64,000 nucleotides of DNA, taken from Varroa destructor. Taxonomy: Eukaryota; Arthropoda; Arachnida; Mesostigmata; Varroidae. Position 1 is the stretch's first letter. Each line of letters begins with the position of its first letter. Location of the stretch: contig NW_019211458.1 of NCBI RefSeq assembly GCF_002443255.2, forward strand, positions 40,800,365 through 40,864,364. The letters run 5' to 3'. The position numbers were made by a program, and so were the translations under genes. Positions 10,510-20,821 of the stretch are shown here, in pieces. Below the pieces are notes generated by a model that had not been told where the DNA came from, did no database searches, and was given only the letters and a program-made list of their open reading frames with translations.

Positions 10510-12866
10510 AAGTTAGGTCAATGATCTTTCTTTTTGACAATTTATTCCTTTTCAAAAAATCTCTGTGGAAGACATGCCATTAATCTACTCGATCTCACGA
10601 GGTGGGGTTATGTGGACCAGGGGCGGGGCTATATGAATCACTAACGACCTCGTGTAAAGGATTCAACAGAGTAGAAAAGAAAATGCCCCTCTTCCAAGAA
10701 AGGAATGAGATCATAGCTAGACAAAGCGATGCTTTATAATTATTTAGAGTCTAGTCAATCAAATTAGGGATTACGATTCATCTGCCACGGACTTACATGA
10801 GGTTTCGCTGCTCAGTGCGAAGCCAGGCTTTGAAGAACCTAAGCACTGACACATTCATCACCCGTGTTTCGTTCGGGAAATAAGGAGGTACTGTTACTTC
10901 TTTCCAAATGTACACATTTTTCACAGCTATTGTGGTTATGCTTAATTTGGTCTAAATAATCGTTTATAGTAAATTCTGATCCATGGTAGTGGTTATGTGC
11001 GATACGATACATATACTCAGCTTAACATACATACATGAAGCTGAGTTTTACTCTGAAACCATTTAGTACTCCCAAAATCTCTAAAATGAGCATTGACGAC
11101 ACCCGGCTCTATAAAAAAAAAAAAAAAAAAATGGAAATCCATGGGTCGATTTAGACCCTAGGGGATTTTTAAGCCATTTTATACTGTTCGGTAAAACATG
11201 CAGAAATATAGCATGGGATGACGCTTAGTGAATGTCGTGTACCAGTAGATATCAGTCTAAAACTTTTTTCCTTTCCTTCTATTCAGGTCAATATTAAGAG
11301 CGGTACGATGTTTTATTATATATGGATAGGAGAACCGTGTGTACTTACTCTTAGAATGTAGGTTTCTCAAAAGCATTGTGAAATGGAACCTTTTTCAAAG
11401 AAATATTGGACACATTTGGGCCGATAGTCTTATTGTGTATTGATTAGATCCGGTTTCCATATGTAGCAATTTAAATTGATACCATATCATTTCCCTTGAC
11501 ACGTTGGTGCGCTTTTCCGTGATCCCAACATTGTTTTAATACACCTTGTACATACATCATTTCTTTATAGAGTAGCTTTAACAGAATGTTCTGTACAGAA
11601 TGATTAGGTAAGCTTTCATTTCAAGCTGTTAGGCACGTTACGTATATAGCTACGTATATCCAATAAACAGACACCTATCAATGCGTAAAATCCGACGCTA
11701 GGCAACGACGCGCGAAGAAAAGAGCTTTTTCAAAGATTTCAAGCTGGCAAAAAAAAATGTATATTTCATTTTTTTTTTTTGAACCTAAATAAATTCGCAC
11801 GAAATTGAAGATCCTCAAATAATTTGAACATGGCCCAATATAAATATTCGATGTCGCTCTCGCAGGCGTTATAATAATAGATCGCGTAGCCGTCACGCGA
11901 TGTTTGCGTTATACAGCCCACACGATACAAAATTCAATTTAAAGAAAACATATTAAAAAAAAAAAACAAGCGCCAACTACTTGTCAAATTTACTTCAGAT
12001 GATGTCCATTTAGTCTAATTTAAACGCGGCCATACATTTGATAATTGCATCTTGAAGTATAATTTAACCATTATCGTACCCGTAAAGCTGAGCTGTTTAA
12101 TGAAGTTGTCGATCCTTACCTTATAATTACAATAGTATTACCAGCAAACTATGTATCATCAAATTGCCTACCCACTACGGTTACTATAGGCAATATGTAA
12201 CGTTGCAGACTAAGACAGTTCCCACAAGTTAGAGTAGGTCACACACTATTAACACTAGAATGTGTATATCTTAACGTGTTGATTCATTTCTCCATCAGAG
12301 AGGAACGTATGTCCTTAATTTTTCTACTATGAACCTAATTCGATTTAACCTGCTTACCTATTAATGCTTGTACTGACGTAATTCTCTAAAAAAAAAAAAT
12401 GGATGCTTTTATTAGGTATCCATTTAGTGTTTGTCTTACTAAAATCATCGGACAATAACCAGATACAAGTATGACTATCAAATTTTATCATTACATTTAA
12501 GTACTTCTCTAATTTTATGCAATTACTATTAAAAGTGAGCCACTTACTTTAATCGATACAGAAGAATATAAGCATATCAAGAGATTTCCCTGCAAGTATG
12601 ATCTTCTGTCGACAAGCTTCTCGTGTTTTGCTAAGCAACGAAGCCTCAGTCCTTACAAAAAAGGTGCGGCCTTTAGTTAAGGTCAGCCGCAATAGATTTT
12701 TAGGTTGCATAACAGCCAACCGCAGTGATATACTGGACGTTGGGCGGGAGCAAGGGTTACGTTAAAAGTTACACAGACTAGAATATCCTACTACTTAGAA
12801 TCGTCTTTAGCTTGCTTCGATTTTCCATTTTTCATTTCTCCGGAAACCATGAATATTTCTTTGCAG
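10510..12866. other. no gene recognised; homopolymer tracts
   Basis: AT-rich with an A-run of about 18 at 11113-11130, a T-run at 11770-11780 and an A-run at 11954-11966. The minus-strand frame at 11678-11896 has no motif. Nothing functional was recognised. Confidence 0.4.
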
Positions 12867-13006
12867 AATCAGATTCTAACTGTAGTATATTAGCTTTCTA
12901 TTCGACCTGTGCCGTAAATAAAGACGCGATAAACCTTAAGTCTTCTAAATGTCCGATGCACTTCCCGAAAGCCGCGTCTTGCAAAACGGACAAACTTATT
13001 GTTTGA
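12867..13006 (+). CDS. candidate terminal exon of a Cys-rich protein
   Basis: A good 3' splice-site match (ATTTCTTTGCAG ending at 12866) is followed by an open frame to TGA at 13004-13006. The 46 or so residues contain four cysteines spaced C-x8-C-x13-C-x9-C, with Lys, Ser and Asp between them (for example SSKCPMHFPKAASCKTDKL). This composition suits the end of a small disulfide-bonded secreted protein, but no family pattern is recognised. No upstream exon with a signal peptide was located. The exon border and Cys spacing are read directly; the secreted role is inferred. Confidence 0.28.
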
Positions 13007-13009
13007 AGA

Positions 13010-15180
13010 ACGGTACCGTCGGCGGAAAGGCGATCGGACGTCACGGCTAAGCGATTGATGTGACTATTTTCACGTCAAGTTTCTTCATCCGGTCGCGATC
13101 AAATAAAGCAGAGAAGTGAGCCTCCTCAATAACAGAATACAGTCGAAGTAGGTTTGTGTTACTGGCCGGAGTAAGATATGAGCTCTCTACCCTTATTGGT
13201 TCTATATGTCATCTCAGACTTGTGATGTGTCGCTCGGTGGCCGCGTATGAGCGCAGAGTCAGTTGTTTATGAAATGAAATAATAATAAGCGTCGCGATGC
13301 TGACCCAAGCGCGACATTTTCTCTACACGAAAAGCCGAAAACAGCCCAGAGGCAGTCATTTCTGTTTCTGTACTTCACTACGATGAATTTCTACGCAACG
13401 TTCTTTGACGACTGTCATTCAACCACACATGCAGGTAATAGCAGAGATATAGCGCATGACTAAATTGATCCCTGTTTTGTCCGGCTGGTTGATATCGCAT
13501 TGAGTTAACCATTGTGGATCGAACAATATGCTTGAAATATGGCAGTGTAAAAATGTAATCATAGGTAAATCGACATAGCGCGCCCACGAAAGATACATCC
13601 ATCAACCACTGTGAGATTTCAGCCTTGCCAAAAGCTCGCTTTCAAATATTTAATAAATTAAATAAAGCTCAAGCGCACATTTAATCTATCGCCAAATTTT
13701 GTAAAATAATACTAGTTCAGCAGCCGTTATTATATGCTATAATATTAAGGAATTGTACTTATTTTATTTTACCCTTTATTGACCGTTTTATTATGTACAT
13801 TTCGGTACACAACTCAACTGCATATCACTTATGACAAACGTTTTAATCAAACTTATTCATTTCATCATTATTTTTTTCTTGAATATACATCTGGTCTGCG
13901 TGTATTGGTCAAGGGCCTTAGCTTGCAAACGCAAATCTAGGTATAACCGTAGTTTTCCTGCTCCGTAGTCTTTGAAATCTTGACGTAATACTTTTTTTTT
14001 TATTTACTCGAATCTGTATTCTTTTCCCTCCGTTGATTTTCAATCTAGAGACTCGGCCTGTCTTTGACCTACGCTGGCTTTGTTGATCGCGCACAGATCG
14101 CCACAGATCTTGTTACCGTAGCCCTTCGTTGCATCTACATAAGTCTAAAGCCCACAATTCTAGCCACTTGCCAAGAAAGAAAATTAGACCAAAAAAAGGC
14201 TATTCAGAAGTGCAGGCGCCTGTTATGTTTGGCTTCATAATAAAATAATCATCTCCTACGTAGGAACACGTTTTTTACCTTTTAATAACTAGCTTCCTAG
14301 TAATATTATGTACGTGTGTAGAGGAGCCAGAAGTATTCGCCATATTTCGGATCATTTTGTGCTTACGAAGGATTTCGTGCTACCGTATAAGGACGACAAA
14401 CGTTAAAGCGTCTTAACACGCGCGCATGACGTTGAGCGCGTCACACTGAGGATTACTAGCTATCTGTCCGTGTCCGACTATGCGATCTAATTTTATTATA
14501 GATGCCGCGCATGCGCGTATTTACAGCTCCTGCAGTATACTACTATCTTGATACCAAGGCGTTGGTCCATTGCAGACGAACTTGTCTTCAATTATCTGTT
14601 ATTATTATATGTCGATACTTAACTAAATAATGAAATCTCTATTCGCTTACGAAATCAGCAATATAAAATCTGAAATAGCAGTTTGGCCGACTCCAGCGTT
14701 AAATCTACTGGCGTCTTTAAACTCATTTGACGCAAACGCTTGTTAAAAAGAATTTAATAGTTTCCTTCACCCGTACGTTATTACCGTTTATGACGCACAC
14801 CTCAATGGCTAGCCGTTAATAATAAAGCTTTGAGAAACACTTCATCCTTACGCTGATTTTAGCAAATTCCATGTTTCCTGAATGGACTTACTATAGCTTG
14901 GCCTCTTTGAATGCCACTTTTCATTAAAATGAAATGAATCTTAACAATGTTACCGAGTGCAATGTTAACGGAACTCTCTGTCTCACTCGTCTGTATTCTC
15001 TCGGTAAACTATGTATTTATACTGGTGATATCCGGATGTCTTCTTGACCATACGTACCATATTTGAGCTGGTTGTTCCAGCGCTTTTACCTGCTGCCACT
15101 TCTCTTATACACTATTGTTCCATACGGTTTAAATATTATAAATGTTCATAGTAGCTATGTTAGTTATAACTACTTAATGA
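13010..15180. other. no gene recognised
   Basis: AT-rich intergenic-looking sequence. The 75-codon minus run at 13378-13605 has no motif. The stretch from about 14030 to 14530 is slightly GC-richer but frames are broken on both strands. Confidence 0.4.
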
Positions 15181-15185
15181 ACTAA

Positions 15186-15969
15186 ATGATATATATAGAT
15201 GATGTTCTATATAGTACATCAAACGCTTGTTTTAGAGCTCGTATAACAGTTACATCGTTATTATATTCCACTGAGACGTTGGGCGTCGGCCAGCTTACAC
15301 GATATAACACCTATTTTTCTGCTGTGATTATTGGACGAATTTTCTTTTTGTCAGTTATACTTATCTTACTATATGTTAGTTTGGCGTATCCAGATTAATA
15401 ACCTGCTCATCGGTGTCCAAAGTTTCAAGTGCAGCGCAACGTTTTTTACCACAGCGTAAGTAGATGTCCTTCCGACCACTATCTGATATCGTTAGCAAAG
15501 GCTTCTTGAATCAGATTTCGGAATCAGTTTGGATACAATCGGGGTAGTTCGATTTGGCATGCCAGCTCACATTGCCGTTCGCAGGATAAAAAGACGTTAC
15601 TGAAAATATAGATCAAGTTCCTTCAAACTGTTACGTACACTTGCGGACAATCGACGCTTGTATAGAGTTCACTGCCGCTCCAACATCGTCGTCTAGAAAC
15701 AGCGCATGTAGAGTATATTGTGTACTGGTGGAAAAAGCTACTACTGACTGAAAAAACCGAAGTTACTGATGGAAACTCCGATAACGGTGTACAGCAAGCG
15801 ACAAGTGACAAGTAGACAAACATGGTTTGTTTTAAGCGAAAATTATATTGCTGTAGTGGCAATTAGGGGGGTAAAGTCATTGTTTCGAGAGGCATACAGC
15901 CGCCGACTAAGCCAAGTTGTTTATTTGACAGTAGACAATTTTGCTTGTAGTGCAATGTGCGATTTATGA
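15186..15969 (+). mobile_element. Ty1/copia-like pol relic (RT YIDD to RNase H)
   Basis: The 3' part (15769-15966, continuous frame) matches the copia RNase H layout. It reads ITVYSKRQ, then an E-N-Y-I-A box in place of EAEYIA, then V-K-S-L-F in place of the W-L-R-x-L-L helix, then VDNFACSAM in place of the DN-x-S-A/C-I-x-L motif. About 600 bp upstream, MIYIDDVLYS at 15186-15215 fits the copia YVDD catalytic box. At about 15265, STETLGVGQL resembles the later F-x-M-x-D-L-G box. The spacing from YIDD to SKRQ is what intact copia elements show. Stops and frame changes lie between the two, so the copy is dead. No LTRs were identified. Confidence 0.55.
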
Positions 15970-17385
15970 TCTTACCAAGCACCCTGAAGTACGACGTTTT
16001 GCGCTTGTCGTTTATGCTTAATCTGTTCAAATTCAAAATATCTAATACGAACCGGAACTTCGGTTTCGTTATTTCTTATAATGGGAAAGCCCAAAAAGGA
16101 AAGATTAAGTTCGTAGATTCAGAAAACTGACCAGTGCTTATATGGGCCTCAATGAACCTAAGTTAACTTGAGAATTCACTTAAGTAGCGTACATTTAGCA
16201 CCTTTATACGGTACCTGATGGTAATAAGAGACTCGTCACGAGAAAAAGGTTATAGCAGCTAAGCATCCCGAGGCCCTCATAATAGCTTCGTGCGTAATAT
16301 ATTTGCCTAATAATATTAGGGAAACGTTTTAGCCCGGGCATAGACGGACTCCGTTTCGTATTGAAAGTCTGCGATCTGGTTCCTAGTGGTGACACCGGAC
16401 GTAAACACGAAACATAGAGACTCGAGATTATATACCCGTGACCTCATCGGCCACCGTCGCCTTTTTCAGCCATCTGCCGCGTGTTTTTTTTTATTATGTA
16501 ATAACTCGTAGGATTACTAAAAATATACGTTTTTATATATTATGCTGCTACGAGAAAATCCGGTGATTTTCGGAATTGAACTACTTTTGAACTAATCGAG
16601 CTAGAATGATGATTTTCTAATAGGCTTTAGAAATACTCTCCTTTATTTTTTTACACATTTGTTCCAGCGTTCTGTCAGCTTTTAGACAGCCATATACCTA
16701 TCGTTCGTTTTCTCATGTTTAATTTCTTTATCTATGGCTTCTCGAATTGAATCGATAGTGGAGAATACTTGCTTTGTTTACAGCATGGAACGCCCCACAA
16801 TTACAAGGACCCAGATGTGGAGAATAAACGGACTGGAGCCAATGGTGGATATTATTTTGCTCAACCCAGAAAATAATTGAGACATGGCGATGAGCTCTAG
16901 CATTGTCATCAGGTAACCAGAGTGCTTAGTTTTAATCGATCGTTTCGTGAATCTTTTGAGTAACTCTAGGTAGCGCACTGCGTTCACTATTTTATTTTCG
17001 GACTATATTATAGAGTACCAGATATCCCTGATATCGACCGTAAATCCCACAACTAGCTTAAGTCCAAACCTACCGTCGAACTCGATTTCTCTTTAAAACG
17101 ACGCCATTCTTTCGTCTAGTCCCCTTCCGGCTGTAGATGTCAAATCATACCTTGTCTATGGCGACCGCATGTCGCAGACGAGTTTTCTGATGACCGTACC
17201 TGGAATATACCACACGCGTTTCTACTTGATCTAGGAGCAATTAGCACCGGAAAAAATAGCAATTTTTCCTCAATTTTTGTATTTTCAGTATTTGCGTTAT
17301 AATTTTAAAATACGTTACATATGAAATGAAAGTTCCGGCTGATCAAGACCTTGGACTCACCCTTGGAAGTTCTTCTCTCGTAAAA
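15970..17385. other. no gene recognised
   Basis: Frames on both strands are short. The sequence may include downstream remains of the copia-like element, but no LTR end or polypurine tract could be defined. Confidence 0.35.
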
Positions 17386-17420
17386 AATGAGGCATTGCTC
17401 GTTTGCGGCAGTGCCTCATT
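17386..17420. repeat. imperfect inverted repeat (hairpin)
   Basis: AATGAGGCATTGC at 17386-17398 and its near-complement GCAGTGCCTCATT at 17408-17420 form a 13-bp stem with a single G-T position and a 9-nt loop. It is shorter than a typical animal miRNA precursor. It could be a structured RNA element, or chance. Confidence 0.7.
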
Positions 17421-19007
17421 GTCCTTTGGATTGTGACACTTAGTCAGCTTTTCGCTGACCCTCAACACTCCCATCTTTCACCGTTTTTCAAACTTCACAC
17501 GATTCACGTACTATGTTTTTGTTTAAAACCTTCTCGCCTAGTGTCTTCACTAACTTTAATGGATTTCCGAAGTACTGTGGCCTTCAAGAACCTGAAATTA
17601 GGAAAAATCATTTCTCCTGAAGCGAACCTAGCCTGTGTTCGCTCACAGGTTTTTTTCAAGGACTGGAGTATTTAAGAGACAAACAAAGTTATTCGACCTT
17701 AAGCTCCGCCGGATTCGCTTCTAACAGCCTAATATTATTCACAAACTTATAATACTATATATAACAATTGCGTGGCGTATTCGTGTTTCGCATCGCACCT
17801 AATGGAAAAAAACTATACAGGGTTGATGTAAGTACAGTTAAGCATATTACATTCTATTAAACATACGGATAATTTCAGAGGATCATAACAGGAAATGCTT
17901 TAGAGATGAATGCTGAACGTGCAGTAGAAATAGCTTTATATATATAATTTTTATAAAAATTTTTTTTAAAAATAAATTACGAATGAGAAACAGCATCGTA
18001 GCTGATTGACGTCATTAGCTCGGTAATATATAAAAAATACAACTTGAGCGGATATGACATTGGGCACATAATGTTTAGTAAAAGATCTTCCATGTTTGAT
18101 CATCCTTGAATTTTGCTTTTGTGTAATCCTAACCTATTCATTCTTCCATTTCACGTGGACAGAAGCCTATTTGTAACGTAGCAGGGCCAAAGAGTAATCG
18201 CAGACCAGATCCAACGATTAGCGAATTTCAATAGGTACGATCTCTATAACCTTAACAGTATATATATTTATTGTACGTTTATAATTCACGCAATATTGCT
18301 TGGTTTCACGGTCTAATTTTAATGTGTAAGGAGTAGATACCTGAATGGAAACACAGGCGTTCGCATACCAAACAAAGCGATTTTATTAAAAAGCTACTTG
18401 TAATTATTATTCCTCGCAATACCAACGTCCTCTGTTTGTCAGCGTACAAAAATTGTTGGAGAATTGGTCAGTCTCACGTGAGCTTCGCCAGATTTTAATT
18501 ATAACAATATCGAAGTAGCTTCACTAGACGGTTTTGCATGATTGCAGAGGTTGCCCTTAAACAATACTACGTAGGCTCTAGTAATACATAGTCTGATACG
18601 CTTCATGGTTGAGACATCTAGCTTCGAGCGATTCATATAGGCCGTATTACGAAATATAATTCGTAAACCTTTTGTTCAGGTCATATTTGCTTCTCAGCAA
18701 ACTCGCCAACTTAACTATCCACCGTATAAAAATGCCCATACTCAAGATTTGACTACCGTCTTTGGAACGTGGGAATTTTGCACAGACTTTTCAAAAAGTT
18801 GGTTGACCGAGTGGACACAAATCGTTCACTCGAACCTCTCTAAGTTCTTTCACGGGCTTCAGACTTGCAAATTTCCTCCACCTGTTCTGGTCGAATGATG
18901 ATGAATCTAGTTTAATTTGATACGCATAAATTCACACTTTGTTTAACACACTAAAGACTAGTATTCTGCCATCTGTCTGTACAATTCGTCTGTAGAAATA
19001 TAGAACT
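17421..19007. other. no gene recognised; downstream of retropepsin copy 2
   Basis: A 90-codon run at 17403-17675 (TTG start) has no motif. An AT-only stretch lies near 17938-17975. Minus-strand frames downstream of the retropepsin ORF carry no reverse transcriptase motif. TTCAGGTCATATTT at 18675-18688 is also found at 6381-6394, downstream of the other retropepsin. Confidence 0.4.
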
Positions 19008-19463
19008 CTATGCGGAAAAAGCATCTATCCAATCAGCGCCGAACACTGGGGTGGAGTTCAGGTCATCGGTGAGGTACAAGTTAAGCAACTTCGTAGTTTC
19101 GAGCACCGTAACTTTCGCTTTGGCGAATGTGCCGCGCATCGCTATATTGTTATAGAAAATTCTAAACTTAACGTCGCTGTCGTGGTGAAGGTGGAAGTTC
19201 GGCTTCATTTCTCGAAATTTGTCTAATGGCAGAGTTGAAACTATTGCATAGGGATCAAGAACCATCTTAACTTTTGTACCTTCAATATCTATTGTCACAT
19301 ACGTAGGATCAGTGATCTGTGGCTGAGCATTTGTAAAGTACAGTACAATGCAGAGTTTCCATAGGACTGCAACAGCTACAGTCATGGTAATTATCGATAG
19401 CACCAGCTGGCGTCGACTCTGCGAAACGATCTTGGTTTTTCTAAGTAATTTATTGATAGGCAT
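19008..19463 (-). CDS. membrane-anchored retropepsin-like pseudoprotease (D-P-Y)
   Basis: An intact 151-residue ORF from ATG (19463) to TAG (19008-19010). Residues 1-19 are basic (MPINKLLRKTKIVSQSRRQ). Residues 20-43 form a membrane segment, so a type II topology with the protease domain outside the cytosol is expected. Residues 54-149 align with the ORF at 6547-6978: YVTIDIEGTKVKM against YTTVNIEGTLVTM, PL-x5-E-x-KP, HH-x-SD, VT, and G-A-D-W-I-D-A-F-S against G-L-D-W-M-E-A-F-S. Where catalysis needs D-S/T-G this copy has D70-P71-Y72. The Asp is kept but Ser and Gly are lost, so it is probably inactive, or acts by dimerising with an active partner. The frame is stop-bounded upstream (TGA 21 bp before the first non-ATG start), which supports the chosen ATG. 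The protein ends six residues after the DW motif, so the last strand is short or lies in another exon. Confidence 0.68.
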   Translation of the reverse strand: MPINKLLRKTKIVSQSRRQLVLSIITMTVAVAVLWKLCIVLYFTNAQPQITDPTYVTIDIEGTKVKMVLDPYAIVSTLPLDKFREMKPNFHLHHDSDVKFRIFYNNIAMRGTFAKAKVTVLETTKLLNLYLTDDLNSTPVFGADWIDAFSA

Positions 19464-19479
19464 CCGATCGATCACTGGC

Positions 19480-20414
19480 TGATTCGTCGATCAGGGGAAG
19501 CTCTTTTCAACTAGACTTTTTTTCCACTAAATGATGCCTTGCCACTTAGATGCACCAGTTCGTTGGTGCCAGCGGCCGCCGACTCTATGTACTTTGAACC
19601 GCTCAAATTCCACCTAATTGCTCAAGCGTTCTCCTATCGTATCTCAGTGTATTTATGAGCAATTTGAGACGACGATTCGATACCAATAATTTGCCTAGAA
19701 CCTCATGTGAACATTACGATACCCTATGCATTTCATAATACATACATGGCTTATATTAACCTGCTAGAACTCTTTCAAAAAATATCATAACGCGCGTGAT
19801 GCGATTATATCTCTCTAGTGTGTACTAAAAATCTACAACGGGCGCTTACGAACGAATCGTATAAGCTATATTTGTGTATCTTAGTTTTATTTTTTTTTTT
19901 TATAATACTTGATAATATGTTAGGCTTGAGCTTTGTTGATTAGACAAACCTTTTCTTGTTAACAAGCAAACCAGTTATGCTGTTATGGTAGTCGCGGGAC
20001 CTTGCCAATATTCCCGACTAGATCGAATCTTTGAGACACATTCTATAGGCTTTATCTATTCCAGCAAGTCTTGTACATTAATGGCTGCCTTTAGTTTCGA
20101 TCGATACCTTGAAGGCATCACGACACGCTAATGAAAGGTTGATATGTTCTCGTTGGTGTGACCATGGTAGCTCGTTAATGTTCTTTATCTTTAAATGACC
20201 TTGTGAATGTTAAACGAAGGGTGAACATTTGGTGACCGAAGGACACGAACGAATAAAAAGTACACGTTTTTAACGTGGTACACATTACCATATGGTGCCG
20301 ATGCTGGGGCAGGCAGGCAGGTAAATATTATCATCATATCCTAAAAAAGCACCATACACATATAAAAGGTACACAACGTTTTTAAGTACAATAGACATAA
20401 ACAGCTCGTTCACT
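19480..20414. other. no gene recognised; region 5' of retropepsin copy 2
   Basis: This would hold the promoter of the minus-strand retropepsin ORF, but no core promoter element could be defined. A T-run of 11 lies at 19890-19900. AGGCAGGCAGG at 20310-20320 is a short repeat. Confidence 0.35.
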
Positions 20415-20821
20415 TCAAGAAATCATTTGCTGCAAGCCGTGTTTTGTTATGGCTCTGTTAAACGGCTGTTGGCTGACTAGTCCCCTGGCCACGTTAACCA
20501 TTTTGGAAGGTTCACTTGTTTCCATTGGCATTTCAGGCGGACGAACTAAAGGCCTGTTACGCCTAGTAGGATTTAAAAGATACTTAGGGAGCTTCCAGAT
20601 GAGGCGTCTATCGCTAGTTTCAGCAGGTACACACACCACTGGCATGCTTCCAAATTGGCGTGACCCTTCGTATCTGCTCCCACATACTGATAGCACTGCC
20701 AAGAATCAAAAGCGCAGTTTATGTAGCAAAAAACTGTTGCATTTTTTTGGAGGACAAGAAGTTGTCTAGACATCACAAAATTGATCGCTATGCCAAGTTT
20801 ACTTGCTGAGAAAAAAGACAT
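20415..20821 (-). CDS. two overlapping ORFs, possible frameshifted Cys-rich gene
   Basis: An ATG-started minus-strand frame (20821-20573) encodes 82 residues with a Cys-rich middle (FCYINCAFDSWQCY and EACQWC). A second minus frame (20702-20415) overlaps it by 130 bp and gives SMPVVCVPAETSDRRLIWKL followed by a Pro/Arg-rich tail ending at TGA. Both have protein-like composition. They may be the two halves of one gene separated by a frameshift or an intron, or only one may be real. The C-Y-x-x-C start loosely recalls Ly6-type proteins but the spacing does not fit, so no family is assigned. The locus lies about 1 kb upstream of the intact retropepsin ORF on the same strand. Confidence 0.25.

Noticed and set aside
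18660..18900. SKDGSQIL downstream of the 19-kb retropepsin as the gypsy KKDGS-W-R-F box
   Set aside because: The residues after K-D-G-S do not fit, the surrounding frame has stops, and no other RT box is present, so it does not show a retrotransposon context for that ORF.
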